A DNA stretch of 64,000 nt from assembly GCA_951812995.1 (NCBI GenBank), contig CATOTD010000001.1, positions 62,001-126,000 of the forward strand. Reading direction: 5' to 3'. How positions within the stretch are numbered: position 1 is the stretch's first letter; every line of letters begins with the position of its first letter. Below are positions 29,307 through 40,453 of this stretch, one piece after another. Origin of the DNA: an uncultured Gammaproteobacteria bacterium (GTDB taxonomy: Bacteria > Pseudomonadota > Gammaproteobacteria > Eutrophobiales > Eutrophobiaceae). The position numbers and the translations under genes were made by a program. A model generated the notes under the pieces. The model saw only the letters and a program-made list of their open reading frames with translations, was not told where the DNA came from and ran no database searches.

Positions 29307-29771
29307 CTACAAATTATGACACAGTTTTTTTACCTCATCTTTCGCCTTGGCAAGATCAGCCTGGCGTTCTTCTTCAGTGGCACGTCGGCGATTGCCATCA
29401 TCATCCACATAATTAACACGCGGTCTCTCATAACTGGCCTGCACCTTTTTCGCTTTTTCACATTGCGCCTTTTTTTGTGCCAATTCCGACTTTTCTTTTG
29501 CTGTATCTTCAGCTTTTTTTATTCTTTCTTCTCGAAGTTTATTGGCTTTTTCGATAGTAGACATTTCCTTTTTAGTTGCCGCTTCGGAATTTATTGATGG
29601 CGGCGGCGCAATAATATCGGGCACAATATTGGGTGGCGGTGGATTTTGTGTGTAGTGTGTATTACCATTTTCATCCACCCATTTATACATTTCAGCGTGG
29701 GCAATATTGGCAATCATACAACTACCAGACAGTATTACGATGCCGACAATATAAGATAGAATTTTAACCAT
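29307..29771 (-). CDS. Secreted DUF4124-type protein
   Basis: The 154 residues begin with a signal peptide (cleavage likely after AHA at 26) followed directly by EMYKWVDENGNTHYTQNPPP, the DUF4124 pattern found in small periplasmic proteins. A Pro-rich linker, a long charged helical region (about 65-110, coiled-coil-like) and RPRVNYVDDDGNRRRATEEE follow. Function unknown. It is divergent from the next gene, which has a related N-terminal domain. Confidence 0.75.
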   Translation of the reverse strand: MVKILSYIVGIVILSGSCMIANIAHAEMYKWVDENGNTHYTQNPPPPNIVPDIIAPPPSINSEAATKKEMSTIEKANKLREERIKKAEDTAKEKSELAQKKAQCEKAKKVQASYERPRVNYVDDDGNRRRATEEERQADLAKAKDEVKKLCHNL

Positions 29772-29921
29772 ATTTGAGACCTTAACCGATTATGTAACGC
29801 AAAATTATACGATTCAAATAATATTTTGTAACTATTGAATTAACATAAATAAGATCAAATAGTATAATACGCAACGTAGATGCAAAATTATTTATCTGAG
29901 ATAGCCATTAAGGAGCCAATA

Positions 29922-30383
29922 ATGAAATTATTCACACCCATACTGCTTTTATTAACATTTATTTTCACTGCCAGTAATACCATTGCAGCGGTCAATATTG
30001 TTGAATGTGAGGATAAAGAAGGCAATCGAAGTTTCCAGAAAACCTGTCCCCCCGGGTCGAAAATGGTAAGCAAGAAAAAGCTATCCACTGGCAAGAACAA
30101 TAAAAATAGCGATGGCGTAAATATCAGCGCTACGCTTTATGTCGTTCCTGACTGCGATACCTGTGACGAAGTGATAGAGTTTTTACAAGCCCGAAATGTA
30201 ACCATAACAAAGAAAATCGTCGATAAAGATTTGAAATTGCAAACAGAGTTGACTGAATTAACAGGCGGATTGAGAGTGCCCACTACAACAATAGGGGAAT
30301 CAGTCATTATCGGGTATAACCGATCTGAACTAAAAACAGCACTCAAGGCATCTGGATATCAGGAAGAAGATGACAACTCTTAA
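29922..30383 (+). CDS. Secreted DUF4124/glutaredoxin-like protein
   Basis: ATG 29922 is chosen because AAGGAG lies 8 bases upstream; an ATG at 29880 is in frame without such a site. The product has 153 residues: signal peptide to about 22, a DUF4124-like [20 protein letters not shown], then a thioredoxin-fold domain from about 68 with [11 protein letters not shown] (CxxC), [11 protein letters not shown] and [20 protein letters not shown], i.e. glutaredoxin-like. A periplasmic redox role is plausible. Its 3' end overlaps the ispH end by 4 bases. Confidence 0.75.
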   Translation: MKLFTPILLLLTFIFTASNTIAAVNIVECEDKEGNRSFQKTCPPGSKMVSKKKLSTGKNNKNSDGVNISATLYVVPDCDTCDEVIEFLQARNVTITKKIVDKDLKLQTELTELTGGLRVPTTTIGESVIIGYNRSELKTALKASGYQEEDDNS

Positions 30384-31333
30384 ACAGTCTCATTTTCCTG
30401 GATAAGATCTTTTGGTAGAGAAAATACTACTTTTTCAGTGATGCCCGGGTTTTCTTCAACCAGGGTCGCACCCCATTTTTCGAGTTTAGCGACAACTTCT
30501 TCAACCAGAATTTCTGGTGCTGATGCGCCAGCAGTCAGGCCAATTTTTTCTTTCCCGTCCACCCATTCTTTTTGAATCTCGGCGGCCGCATCGATTAAGT
30601 AGGCAGGAATCCCCGCTTTTTGAGATAACTCCATTAAGCGTGTTGAATTTGAGCTGTTGGGTGAGCCGACGACCAGGATCAGATCACAGTTTAATACCAG
30701 TTTTTTGACTGCATCTTGTCTATTCTGGGTCGCATAACAAATATCTTCTTTTTTAGGACCCTCGATATTTGGAAATCGTTCTCTTAAGGCATTGATAATC
30801 AGGGCCGTGTCGTCCATTGACAAAGTCGTTTGCGTTACAAAGGCAAGAAATTCGGGATGTTTGACCTTCAGCTTCATCACATCTGCAACTGACTCAACTA
30901 GATACATGCCGCCATTGCCGTTTTTGGATCGATATTGCCCGATTGTGCCTTCAACTTCAGGATGACCTGCATGACCAATCAATATACATTCTCTTTCTTC
31001 ATCCTGATATTTGCCAACTTCCATGTGCACCTTGGTGACCAAGGGACAAATGGCATCAAAGATCCGGAGCTTTCTATGTGCGCCTACTTCACGCACTGCT
31101 TTTGAAACGCCATGGGCACTGAATATGACGGTTGAATCATCAGGCACTTCATCTAGTTCTTCGACAAAAACAGCTCCTTTATTGCGCAGGGAACGCACGA
31201 CATATTTGTTATGCACGACCTCATGCCGGACATAGACCGGGGCACCAAACAAGATCAAGGCCCGTTCAACAATTTCTATAGCGCGATCTACGCCCGCACA
31301 AAAACCACGTGGATTAGCGAGTAATATTTGCAT
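30380..31333 (-). CDS. ispH: HMBPP reductase (isoprenoid synthesis)
   Basis: A [4Fe-4S] enzyme that makes IPP and DMAPP in the last step of the MEP pathway. The 317 residues start [19 protein letters not shown] at ATG 31333, with AAAGGA upstream; an in-frame GTG lies at 31336. The three cluster cysteines are in GFCAG (Cys12), [11 protein letters not shown] and [10 protein letters not shown]. Other marks are [11 protein letters not shown] and [12 protein letters not shown]. It follows lspA by about 96 bases; the fkpB gene often found between them is absent. Confidence 0.95.
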   Translation of the reverse strand: MQILLANPRGFCAGVDRAIEIVERALILFGAPVYVRHEVVHNKYVVRSLRNKGAVFVEELDEVPDDSTVIFSAHGVSKAVREVGAHRKLRIFDAICPLVTKVHMEVGKYQDEERECILIGHAGHPEVEGTIGQYRSKNGNGGMYLVESVADVMKLKVKHPEFLAFVTQTTLSMDDTALIINALRERFPNIEGPKKEDICYATQNRQDAVKKLVLNCDLILVVGSPNSSNSTRLMELSQKAGIPAYLIDAAAEIQKEWVDGKEKIGLTAGASAPEILVEEVVAKLEKWGATLVEENPGITEKVVFSLPKDLIQENETV

Positions 31334-31429
31334 CACATTTTATCCTTTAGAAAACTTAAAATGCCCAAGCTAAACCCAGGCTAAACATACTGGACGTAAG
31401 CCAGGCTGGCGACGAGTGTATCATGTAAG

Positions 31430-31903
31430 TCAATTATCAATCTTTTTTTCATTAGAAAAAAAAGCATCAATAAGCAACATCACCGCGCCAACTGTAATGG
31501 CTGAATCTGCAATATTAAAGGTCGGCCAGTAGCTGTTCTGATAATAAACTTCAATAAAATCTACAACATGGCCCAAAAGCACCCGGTCGCAAACATTGCC
31601 GATTGCGCCACCCAACACCAAGGCGAGAGCTGTTAATAACCAACGCTTGTTTGCGGGCAAACCGTGCATCCAGATAATAATTGCAATGCTTATTAATGTG
31701 GCCACACCGATAAAAAACCACCGTTGCCACCCGCTGGCCTCGCTTAAAAAACTAAATGCGGCACCCGTATTATACATTAGGGTCAAATTAAACCCCGGCA
31801 TAACCTGAACTGCTTGATGTAGATGCAATTCCTGATTCGCGTAATATTTTGTTATTTGATCAAGCACAATAACTATGCATGACAAACTCAAGTATTTAAC
31901 CAT
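31430..31903 (-). CDS. lspA: Lipoprotein signal peptidase
   Basis: Cleaves signal peptides from diacylglyceryl-lipoproteins in the inner membrane. The 157 residues have four membrane segments and the catalytic Asp pair in GNVCDRVLLGHVVDFI and FNIADSAITVGAVML. It starts 6 bases after the ileS stop, so the genes are cotranscribed. The small lipoprotein at 12090 would be one substrate. Confidence 0.95.
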   Translation of the reverse strand: MVKYLSLSCIVIVLDQITKYYANQELHLHQAVQVMPGFNLTLMYNTGAAFSFLSEASGWQRWFFIGVATLISIAIIIWMHGLPANKRWLLTALALVLGGAIGNVCDRVLLGHVVDFIEVYYQNSYWPTFNIADSAITVGAVMLLIDAFFSNEKKIDN

Positions 31904-31909
31904 CGTTAA

Positions 31910-34705
31910 TCACTTTTCATGTGTCATACTGATATTTTCAATACAACGATGACACAACTGAGGATGCGCCTCATGTGTTCCAACATCTTCTCGATGATGC
32001 CAGCAACGAGCGCATTTTATATGTTTTGATGCGGTCGCAAGCACAAACAGACCGGGTATTTCAGACGCAACCGCAGTGGTTGGTTTTTGTGCTTCGGTAT
32101 GCAAGCGCGCATCGGATGTAATCAAGATAAAACGTAAATCATCCCCCACTTTTTCAAGCTGCTGCAAAATCCTGGCATTACAATAAAGATCAACTTCCGC
32201 ATCTAATGATGAACCAATACCACCTGCAACACGCAATTTTTCTAGCTGTTTATTAATCGCATCGCGCATTGGGATGATTGCATCCCAAGTGATTTTGCGC
32301 TGCCGTGATGCCGCTACATCGAGCGTCAGCGTATACCAACCTTCCAGAAAAACAGAATCACTACGGTTACCAGGAATATACTGCCAGATCTCATCTGCGG
32401 TGAAACTTAAAATGGGTGCCAACCATCGCGTCATCATTTCAACAAGATGATACATTGCAGTTTGCGCAGATCGCCGTGCCAAACTATTTTCAGGCGCTGT
32501 GTATTGTCTGTCTTTTACAATATCCAGGTAAAAGCCACCCATCTCAATCACACAAAATTGATGTACCATTTTATAAACTAAATGAAATTCAAACTGATCA
32601 TAGGCAACAATAATCTTTTCCTGCAAACGCATGGCGTGTTCAATAGCCCATTTATCCAGCGCCAACATTTCTGCATAGGGCACACTGTTCTCTGCGGGCT
32701 TGAAACCATTCAAGTTTGATAGAAAATAACGCGCTGTATTACGGATACGTCGATAGGCATCTGCCATCCGTTGCAGTATTTCATCAGAAACACTCATCTC
32801 CGTACGATAATCGGCGGCGGCCACCCATAGTCGTAAAACATCAGCACCGAGCCGGTTTACCACTTTTTGCGGGACCACGATATTGCCCCTGGACTTGGAC
32901 ATCTTCATGCCTTTGGCATCGACCGTAAACCCATGCGTCAGCACATTGCGATAGGGTGCATCACCCTTGTGCATCGCTACCGATGTCAATAATGATGATT
33001 GAAACCAGCCCCGATGCTGATCGGATCCTTCCAGATAGAGATCAGCAGGAACGCTTAAATCCTCTCTTTCATTTAGCACGCTATAGTGAGTCACACCTGA
33101 ATCAAACCAGACATCTAACGTATCGGTCACTTTGACATATAGACAAGACGCATCCCCCAGCAAGCTCGACGCATCCAAATCAAACCAGGCCTCAATGCCT
33201 TGTTCTTCAATCAAGTCGGCTACTGTCTCAATCAACGTGGCGGTGTCGGGATGTAACGCCTGTGACTCGCGATGGATAAAGACTGTAATGGGCACCCCCC
33301 AGGTACGTTGTCGCGAGATACACCAATCCGGTCGATTGGTGATCATGTCATGGATACGTTCCTCGCCCCAGGCCGGCACCCAATGTACGTCTTTGATTGC
33401 TGTTAAGGCCTGATGACGCAAACCATTCGCGTCCATACTGATAAACCATTGTGGTGTGGCACGAAAAATAATAGGGGTTTTATGCCGCCAACAGTGTGGA
33501 TAGCTATGGCGCAACGTTTCCTGATGTAACAAAGCGCCTTTTTCTTGCAGGACGTTTAACACAGAGGCATTGGCCTTGGACACATGTTCGCCCGCGAACA
33601 GTTCTGTATTTGGCAAGAAACAACCATTGTCGCCAACCGGATTATCAACCGGCAGGCCATAGCGTAGACCCACTACATAGTCTTCCTGGCCATGTCCCGG
33701 GGCTGTATGTACTGCACCTGTGCCAGCTTCTAACGTGACATGATCGCCTGAGATGATCGGCACCATGCGATCATAAAAGGGGTGTTGGAGTTTTATACCT
33801 TCAAGGGTGGCACCCGTACACGTTCCCAATACCTTATACGCATCAATACTACAGCGAGACATCAGTGCCTGGTGCAAGTCTGCGGCTACCACCAAGGCCT
33901 CATCACCAATTTGCACCAGTACATAATTAAACCCGGCGTTTAATGCCACGGCTTGGTTGGCGGGTAAGGTCCATGGGGTTGTTGTCCAGATTACGACAGA
34001 GACTGCATCGAGTTGTGCGGCAACGGCAAAACATTGCAAAATTGCAGTTTGTTCGATCACTTTAAATCGAACATCGATAGCGGTTGATTGTTTGTCTTCG
34101 TATTCGATTTCCGCCTCAGCAAGTGCAGAGCCACAATCTGTACACCAATGCACGGGCTTCACGCCTTTATGCAGATACCCGGCATCAATAATCTTACCCA
34201 AGGAGCGCACGATATTTGCTTCGGTCTTGAAATCCATCGTCAGATAAGGTCGCTCCCAATCACCCAAAACACCCAAGCGGATGAAATCTTCGCGTTGACG
34301 GTCAACCTGCTTGAGTGCATATTCGCGACAGGCGCAACGAAACTTGTCAGGTTCAACTTTTACGCCTGCTTTGCCAATTTTCTTTTCGACCTGCAACTCA
34401 ATGGGCAAACCATGGCAATCCCAGCCTGGCACATAAGGCGCATCCAAACCGTTCAGCCCCTGTGCTTTCACAATAATGTCTTTAAGTATCTTGTTGACCG
34501 CATGACCAATATGAATATCACCATTCGCATACGGCGGCCCATCATGCAGAATAAATTTTTTCGCGCCCGCTTTCTTTTTTCGTATTTGGCCATAGAGATC
34601 GTTTTCTTGCCAATGCTGCAACATACGAGGCTCACGTTGGACAAGATTGGCTTTCATGGGAAATGCCGTATTCGGTAAGTTTAGTGTGTCTTTGTAATTC
34701 GTCAT
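31910..34705 (-). CDS. ileS: Isoleucyl-tRNA synthetase
   Basis: Class I synthetase charging tRNA-Ile. ATG 34705 ([19 protein letters not shown]) gives 931 residues, close to the E. coli 938; the frame is open further upstream, but that part lies in IS5-A c. HIGH appears as [16 protein letters not shown] as [10 protein letters not shown], and the C-terminal zinc site as [10 protein letters not shown]...[11 protein letters not shown]5-A c ends 31 bases before the start codon and separates ileS from any upstream ribF, so its promoter may now lie in the IS end. Confidence 0.95.
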   Translation of the reverse strand: MTNYKDTLNLPNTAFPMKANLVQREPRMLQHWQENDLYGQIRKKKAGAKKFILHDGPPYANGDIHIGHAVNKILKDIIVKAQGLNGLDAPYVPGWDCHGLPIELQVEKKIGKAGVKVEPDKFRCACREYALKQVDRQREDFIRLGVLGDWERPYLTMDFKTEANIVRSLGKIIDAGYLHKGVKPVHWCTDCGSALAEAEIEYEDKQSTAIDVRFKVIEQTAILQCFAVAAQLDAVSVVIWTTTPWTLPANQAVALNAGFNYVLVQIGDEALVVAADLHQALMSRCSIDAYKVLGTCTGATLEGIKLQHPFYDRMVPIISGDHVTLEAGTGAVHTAPGHGQEDYVVGLRYGLPVDNPVGDNGCFLPNTELFAGEHVSKANASVLNVLQEKGALLHQETLRHSYPHCWRHKTPIIFRATPQWFISMDANGLRHQALTAIKDVHWVPAWGEERIHDMITNRPDWCISRQRTWGVPITVFIHRESQALHPDTATLIETVADLIEEQGIEAWFDLDASSLLGDASCLYVKVTDTLDVWFDSGVTHYSVLNEREDLSVPADLYLEGSDQHRGWFQSSLLTSVAMHKGDAPYRNVLTHGFTVDAKGMKMSKSRGNIVVPQKVVNRLGADVLRLWVAAADYRTEMSVSDEILQRMADAYRRIRNTARYFLSNLNGFKPAENSVPYAEMLALDKWAIEHAMRLQEKIIVAYDQFEFHLVYKMVHQFCVIEMGGFYLDIVKDRQYTAPENSLARRSAQTAMYHLVEMMTRWLAPILSFTADEIWQYIPGNRSDSVFLEGWYTLTLDVAASRQRKITWDAIIPMRDAINKQLEKLRVAGGIGSSLDAEVDLYCNARILQQLEKVGDDLRFILITSDARLHTEAQKPTTAVASEIPGLFVLATASKHIKCARCWHHREDVGTHEAHPQLCHRCIENISMTHEK

Positions 34706-34735
34706 CGTTTTATTATTATTGGGTTGTATGTTTAA

Positions 34736-35913
34736 GCAACCTCTGATTAATGCCATAATTTGCCATAATATGCGATAATACCGCAATGTTTTAAGTGGAG
34801 GGTGAAAAGATGCAACAAAAAAGCCTGGCAGGTTCTGGATTCGAGAAATACCGCAAGCAGACACGCAAAGAGATATTTCTCGAAGAGATGAATCAGCTCA
34901 TTCCCTGGCAAGCGCTGACTGCAGTAATTGAGCCTCATTACCCCAACCCCTGCTGGTCGCCGTCCGGTGGGCATGGAACGCATGCTGAGAATTGACTTCC
35001 TGCAACACTGGTTTGCCTTATCTGATCCTGCCACAGAAGCGGCTTTATATGACACACCTGCCATGCGGTGTTTTGCCCAGATAGACTTAGGTCAGGAACC
35101 CGTGCCAGATGCAACCACCCGCTGTCAATGCCGTCATCTACTGGAGGAGAACAAGCTCGGAGTTGCCCTGTTTGATGCTGTTGCCGTCTATCTGGAGGAA
35201 AACGGCATGAAAGTATCCAAAGGCACTATTGTTGATGCGACCATCATCAATGCGCCTACCGCCACCAAGAACAAAAGCAACACCCGTGACCCTGATAGGC
35301 ATCAGACCAAACAAGGCAAGCCATGGTACTTTGGCATGAAGGCGCACATCGGTGTGGATAGCAAAACCAAACTGATACACTCTGTTGTTGCCACACCAGC
35401 CCATGTCCACGACTCACAGGTACTTGGAGACCTACTGCATGGAGAAGAGACCCGTCTTTGGGGAGATAGTGCCTATGCGGGTCAGCAATCCGTACTCAAG
35501 GATAATGACCCTGAGGCAAAAGACTACACCCAGGTCAAAGGCTCACGTCACCGCAAACTGACCGAACAGGACAAGGCTAAAAACCGGCACAAATCCAAAG
35601 TCCGTGCCAAGGTTGAGCATGTCTTTCATATCATGCAGCGACAATATGGATTTACCAAAGTCAGATTCAAAGGGCCAGGCAAGAATGCGAACCACCTGTT
35701 TGCCCACTGTGCCCTGATTAATCTTATGCTATCAAAGAAACAATTATTACGGCTATCAGTGGCTTAGTACGCCTGGAATAGGGGCGATAGCTGAAACCAG
35801 TAGGCCGGGACAAGAGAAATGAAAGAGAGTAATGAGCAAGACGTTCAATGCTCGCTACTATCGAGCACAGTGATGCCCACTTGCTTGAAAATCCTTAATT
35901 GATCAGATGTTCC
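34736..35913 (+). mobile_element. IS5-A copy c, upstream of ileS
   Basis: Ends GCAACCTCTGATTAATG at 34736 and, inward from the right, GGAACATCTGATCAATTA at 35913. The flanks TTAA (34732-34735) and TTAT (35914-35917) differ by one base. The 1178-bp element points away from ileS. Transposase pseudogene from ATG 34810 to 35767: the shared 5-base deletion in the NPRGAG segment splits it into 62 residues and a 279-residue second frame that keeps all three catalytic motifs. Confidence 0.9.
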
Positions 35914-36023
35914 TTATATTGTATACTTTATACTTCTCAAGTATGAATCCCAATTAATTGTGTATACTCTGTAAAAAAGACACCCAAAAATAAAAACACA
36001 GCAGTACTATCAGTCTTTATTGA

Positions 36024-36486
36024 GAGCTATTGTCAAAAGTAGTGTCTGACAAGTTGATCATGCGGCGGCCTTGTCGTCCTCAGTGACCTCGATTCCATCT
36101 TTAAGCTTCACGCCTTTAATCACCTTTGCCAGGTGTCTGAGGCCTCTCAATTTGCGCCAGGAATCTTCGGCACATAATCCCATCTTGCAGATCATCGTCA
36201 GCATCGTAATCCGCGTGACACAACCTTTGGCCTGGCGTGTTCTATGCCGGATTGTCGCAAATCTCGACGGGGTGACATTCGTTGTCCTGATGTGGGTCCA
36301 GTGCTCTGCTGGAAAGTCATAAAATGCCAGCAACGCATCACGGTCTTTCGATAAGCATGCCACTGCCTTGGGACACTTTGCGCCGAAACGTTCCTCAAAT
36401 GCATCAAATGCCTTCTCTGCATCAGTGCGCCCCTCTGCCATCCAAATGTCATGTAGCCCTTGTTTCGCTTTCTCCTGGACAGACTT
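36024..36486 (-). mobile_element. IS256-1 copy C, right-end fragment
   Basis: Starts at the right terminal repeat GAGCTATTGTCAAAAG (36024). The transposase piece, ending at 36058, covers SKSVQEKAKQGLHDIWMAEG to the C-terminus EDDKAAA. TTNVTPSRFATIRHR lacks the catalytic Glu of TTNVIESSF. IS5-B copy 4 cuts it at 36486. Confidence 0.88.
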
Positions 36487-37785
36487 GGAAGCCTCTAAAA
36501 ACCGTGCATTTTGTGGTACGGTCTGATTCACTTGATGTGGGAGGATTTTGTTTATGCCCGCACCTGGATTGTTTGACTTGACGGATCATTTGGCGCGGCT
36601 TTCGGCGATGGGAGATCCGCTTGAGGTTTTGGAGCGGCACGTTGATTTCGAAGTGTTTCGCCCCGTTTTGGTGGCAGCGCTTGGCTATGGGGAATGTCCC
36701 AAAGGGGGTCGCCCGCCCTATGATGCCGTTGTGATGTTCAAGGTGCTGGTCTTGGCCTCGATGCACGATCTGAGCGATGAGCGGATGGAGTTTCTCATTC
36801 GTGACCGTTTCAGTTGGCTGCGGTTCCTGGGATTTCAAATCGGGGAGCCGACACCTGATCAGAAGACGATCTGGCTTTTCAGAGAGAAGCTGACCCAGGC
36901 GGGTGTCTGCAAGGCCCTGTTTGCCGCGTTTGAAGCTCAGCTCTGCGCGCGGGGATACAAACCGACCGGCGGTCAGATTGTGGATGCCACGTTGGTTTCC
37001 GCCCCGCGCCAACGGATGACGAAAGAAGAGAAAGCGCGCGCCAAGGCAGGTGAGGCCGCGTCTGACATCTGGCCCGATGATCTGTCCAAGGCAGCGCAGA
37101 AAGACACCGATGCGCGTTGGACGGTCAAGTATTCAAAGGCCAAGACGACCAAGGAGGGTGAGGAGGATACTGGCCTTGTCGATATTTCGGTCCCACACTT
37201 CGGCTATAAGAACCACGTGTCCATCGACCGCAAATGGCGCTTCATCCGGGGTGAGACTGGCACGAATGCGGCTCGCTACGACGGGCATGAACGCTCCTCG
37301 GTTCTGGACGAGACAAACAGCTCGAAGGCGGTTTGGGCCGATACCAGGTACCGCTCGGCCAGGAATGAGGCTTGGCTGAAGGCGCAAGGGTACCGCTCAC
37401 ATATCCATCGCAAGAAGCCACGCGGCAAACCCATGGCCAGGCATATTCGTCGGGGCAACGCGACACGCTCCGCCATCCGCGCCTGTGTTCGGCTACGAGA
37501 AAGGGCCCATGGCTCTGACCATCCGCTCAATCGGCCAAACCCGTGCGAAGGCCCGCATGACCATGGCCAACCTGAGCTACAACTTCCGCCGTCTCATCTT
37601 CCACGAGCGACGACAGGCCACAGCCTGACTCCGCCCAAATTCCGGAAATACCCGCCCTGGCAGACCCAAACAGCGCAACACAGCCTCAAATACCACCGAT
37701 CTTGACCTTCACACCCGCTATGCGGGTGACAACGACTGGTGCTCGCGTCAAAACCCATCCAGAATCAGCGTTGTTCGAGGTCTCC
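36487..37785 (+). mobile_element. IS5-B copy 4 with defective transposase
   Basis: The 1299-bp copy is flanked by ACTT (36483-36486) and AGCT (37786-37789), which do not match. Its left side lies in IS256-1 C and its right side in the cassette array, so recombination with another copy is likely. Transposase from ATG 36554 to 37628 carries the family 11-base deletion. Confidence 0.9.
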
Positions 37786-37811
37786 AGCTACTCAGACCTT
37801 AAAACAAGTGG

Positions 37812-37890
37812 TTTTAACCGTCAAGCATCAGCGGCCAAACCGCGGGCTCAGCGAATGGTTTGGCCCGACTGCAACACCTTGTTGTTATGT
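37812..37890 (-). repeat. attC-like site 3 of the cassette array
   Basis: Read on the minus strand, it runs from ACATAAC (37890-37884) to GTTAAAA (37818-37812) over 79 bp. Inside, GGGCCAAACC and GGTTTGGCCGC form paired arms around a loop. Core boxes are degenerate against RYYYAAC and GTTRRRY, but the folded shape fits attC. It lies 88 bases after the end of gene 37978-38616. Confidence 0.5.
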
Positions 37891-37977
37891 GACCGCTTCA
37901 TTTTTGACTTTTGAGTACGGCACGCATAGTGCATTTATACAAATCTGCCCACGTTAGCCAGCCCATATTATTTGCTA

Positions 37978-38616
37978 CTAATTCAACAGGCGGGATTTAA
38001 TGCCATTAAGGGCTTCTTGTAGTGGTCGCAAGCTATTGTTCCTGCCTTCCTTGTAGTATTTAAATATCCACGCACTCCGCCACTTACTATTTGTAGCCAC
38101 CGCCTGGTGATTCCATTGCGGTTGTCTTATTTTTCCGTTGCACCATCATATCGGCGGGCGCAATGTCCAAGAATAAAAGTAAAATTCCTGGTTACTACCG
38201 ATGCGCGAATCTAGGCCAACCCGCAGCTTCCTGGCGATCTGATCGTGCGGCTTTTCAGGTGGAGCCGCGGGGCTTACCGAAGAATATAGTTTCGCCTCGA
38301 CAAACACTAATACCCCAGGTGCCTCAATACTTGCGTCCACCTCGGTTGATTCTTTCGTCAAGTTACCTTTGTAGGTCTTTCCGATATGTATATTTATATC
38401 ATCGCTACCAATGCCGCGGTCTCGAAACAATAAGGGACTCTTGCCCTGATATGCGTCCTCTAGCAATTCATCCAAGGCAATAACTTTGTCCAGGCATGGG
38501 AAATGAGCCAGCGTATCAAAGCATGACCAGGTGAGGGCATCCTCACTATTTGAGCTGAAAGCGTTTGCAATCTTATGTTGCATTCCCTTGTAGTCTTGCT
38601 TGAGGAATGAACGCAA
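37978..38616 (-). pseudogene. Unknown cassette gene, frameshifted (nuclease-like motif)
   Basis: The main frame starts near TTG 38616 (AGGAAG upstream) with MRSFLKQDYKGMQHKIANAF; an upstream GTG frame is closed by one TAG. It contains LFRDRGIGSDDINIHIG and EVDASIEAPGVLVFVEAKLY, an E...D...ExK-type pattern seen in PD-(D/E)xK-like nucleases. The frame shifts near 38165 and again near 38085, after which NSKWRSAWIFKYYKEGRNNS continues to TAG 37978. Family not recognised; the nuclease idea is inference from the motif. Confidence 0.45.
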
Positions 38617-38688
38617 CGCTTCCTATCGACCTGGAATAATCACATGATTGCGTTGGTAATTATCGTATTTCAAGGGTTTTATTCAGTT

Positions 38689-38733
38689 ACATAACGCCTG
38701 CATAAAAGGCGAACGTTGACAAACTTGTTAGAT
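38689..38733 (-). repeat. attC-like site 2 (short)
   Basis: On the minus strand, ATCTAAC (38733-38727, matching RYYYAAC and containing the stop codon of the upstream gene) is followed by TTCGCC/GGCG paired arms and GTTATGT (38695-38689). At 45 bp it is shorter than usual attC sites, so it may be truncated. Confidence 0.45.
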
Positions 38734-39027
38734 TTCCTTTGGCACATAGTGATATTCCTTTAATCTATTCCGGCAGATTGCAAGCTCTTCGGGAGAAAAC
38801 AATTCGTGCCATTCGATGTTTTCTACAATAAGTGCCTCAACGTTTAGGTCTAACCGTCCAAGCTCCCACAATGCTGTATAACCGTCAGAAACTGTCCGTG
38901 AATGAATTAATCTACGAGCTGTTTCTAGCCCTCCAAGCTCATGGAGCATTTTTAGAAATCTTGATGCTTGATAGCCGGTTTCGGATAGTGCACTACGATA
39001 GATATCCTCCATTGCTGTATTGAAGTT

Positions 39028-40337
39028 GGAAGCCTCTAAAAACCGTACATTTTATGGTACGATCTGATTCACTTGATGTGGGAGGGTTTTGTTTATGCAC
39101 GCACCTGGATTGTTTGACTTGACGGATCATTTGGCGCGGCTTTCGGCGATGGGAGATCCGCTTGAGGTTTTGGAGCGGCACGTTGATTTCGAAGTGTTTC
39201 GCCCAGTTCTTGTTGAAGCGCTTGGCTATGGGGAACGTCCCAAAGGTGGTCGCCCTCCTTATGACCCAGTTGTGATGTTCAAGGTTCTGGTCTTGGCCTT
39301 GATGCACAATCTGAGCGATGAGCGGATGGAGTTTCTCATTCGTGACCGTTTCAGTTGGCTACGGTTCCTGGGATTTCAAATCGGGGAGCCGACACCTGAT
39401 CAGAAGACGATCTGGCTTTTCAGAGAGAAGCTGACCCAGGCGGGTGTCTTCAAGGCCCTGTTTGCCGCGTTTGAAGCTCAGCTGTGCGCGCGGGGATACA
39501 AACCTACCGGCGGTCAGATTGTGGATGCCACGTTGGTCTTTGCCCCGCGCCAGCGGATGACGAAAGAAGAGAAAGCGCGCGCCAAGGCAGGTGAGGCCGC
39601 GTCTGACATCTGGCCCGATGATCTGTCCAAGGCAGCGCAGAAAGGCACCGATGCGCGTTGGACGGTCAAGTATTCAAAGGCCAAGACGACCAAGGAGGGT
39701 GAGGAGGATACTGGCCTTGTCGATATTTCGGTTCCCTACTTTGGGTACAAGAACCACGTGTCCATTGACCGCAAATGGCGCTTCATCCGGGGTGAGACTG
39801 GCACGAATGCGGCTCGCTACGACGGGCATGAACGCTCCTCGGTTCTGGACGAGACAAACAGCTCGAAGTCTGTTTGGGCCGATACCGGGTACCGCTCGGC
39901 CAGGAATGAGGCTTGGCTGAAGGCGCAAGGGTACCGTTCACACATTCACCGCAAGAAACCGCGCGGCAAACCCATGGCCAGGCATATTCGCCGGGGCAAC
40001 GCCACGCGGTCAGCCATTCGGGCCTGCGTCGAGCATGTGTTCGGGTACGAGAAGGGACCCATGGCTCTGACCATCCGCTCAATCGGTCAAACCCGTGCGA
40101 AGGCCCGCATGACCATGGCCAACCTGAGCTACAACTTCCGCCGTCTCATCTTCCACGAGCGACGACAGGCCACAGCCTGACTCCGCCCAAATTCCGGAAA
40201 TACCCGCCCTGGCAGACCCAAACAGCGCAACACAGCCTCAAATACCACCGACCTTGACCTTCACACCCGCTATGCGGGTGACAACGACTGGTGCTCGCGT
40301 CAAAATCCATCCAGAATCAGCGTTGTTCGAGGTCTCC
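39028..40337 (+). mobile_element. IS5-B copy 5, complete and intact
   Basis: The 1310-bp element is flanked by AGTT on both sides (39024-39027 and 40338-40341), the only perfect duplication among six copies. It is 11 bp longer than copies 2, 3 and 4, which is exactly the deletion in those. The interrupted gene is restored by its precise removal. Confidence 0.95.
39095..40180 (+). CDS. IS5-family transposase (intact copy 5)
   Basis: The 361 residues start at ATG 39095 after GGGAGGG. It reads MHAPGLFDLTDHLARLSAMG, with an N-terminal DUF772-like region (RPPYDPVVMFKVLVLALMHN LSDERMEFLI). Catalytic residues are in GGQIVDATLVFAP, VWADTGYRS and RACVEHVFGYEKGP. Only this copy keeps the last motif. 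The DNA is GC-richer than host genes. It is the likely source of activity for the defective copies. Confidence 0.93.
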   Translation: MHAPGLFDLTDHLARLSAMGDPLEVLERHVDFEVFRPVLVEALGYGERPKGGRPPYDPVVMFKVLVLALMHNLSDERMEFLIRDRFSWLRFLGFQIGEPTPDQKTIWLFREKLTQAGVFKALFAAFEAQLCARGYKPTGGQIVDATLVFAPRQRMTKEEKARAKAGEAASDIWPDDLSKAAQKGTDARWTVKYSKAKTTKEGEEDTGLVDISVPYFGYKNHVSIDRKWRFIRGETGTNAARYDGHERSSVLDETNSSKSVWADTGYRSARNEAWLKAQGYRSHIHRKKPRGKPMARHIRRGNATRSAIRACVEHVFGYEKGPMALTIRSIGQTRAKARMTMANLSYNFRRLIFHERRQATA

Positions 40338-40381
40338 AGTTTTTGATTAAGGTTACATCAGGCATATACGCTCCTTATGAT

Positions 40382-40447
40382 ATCTAACGCCGCCAGTAGG
40401 GGTTGACAAACCATAGAGAAGCAGCGGTTTGGCTGGCCTTGTTATGC
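40382..40447 (-). repeat. attC-like site 1 (best match)
   Basis: On the minus strand it starts GCATAAC (40447-40441) and ends GTTAGAT (40388-40382), a perfect GTTRRRY core. Paired arms AACgCCgCCAG with CTGGccTTGTT and AAACC with GGTTT leave unpaired bases on one strand, as in attC hairpins. It is 66 bp long, begins 6 bases after the stop of the upstream gene and ends 16 bases before the next start. Confidence 0.7.
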
Positions 40448-40453
40448 GATTTT

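Larger units (their letters stand above)
38728..40365 (-). pseudogene. Small cassette gene interrupted by IS5-B copy 5
   Basis: The start ATG 40365 follows AAGGAGCGTAT; the first 8 codons (MPDVTLIK) lie right of the IS and the rest, NFNTAMEDIYRSALSETGYQ, left of it. Removing the IS and one AGTT copy restores an unbroken 107-residue frame ending at TAA 38728. FLKMLHELGGLETARRLI and GYTALWELGRLDLNVEAL are a recurring pattern of small proteins of unknown function. The start lies 16 bases after attC-like site 1 and the stop lies inside site 2, as in an integron cassette. Confidence 0.75.
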
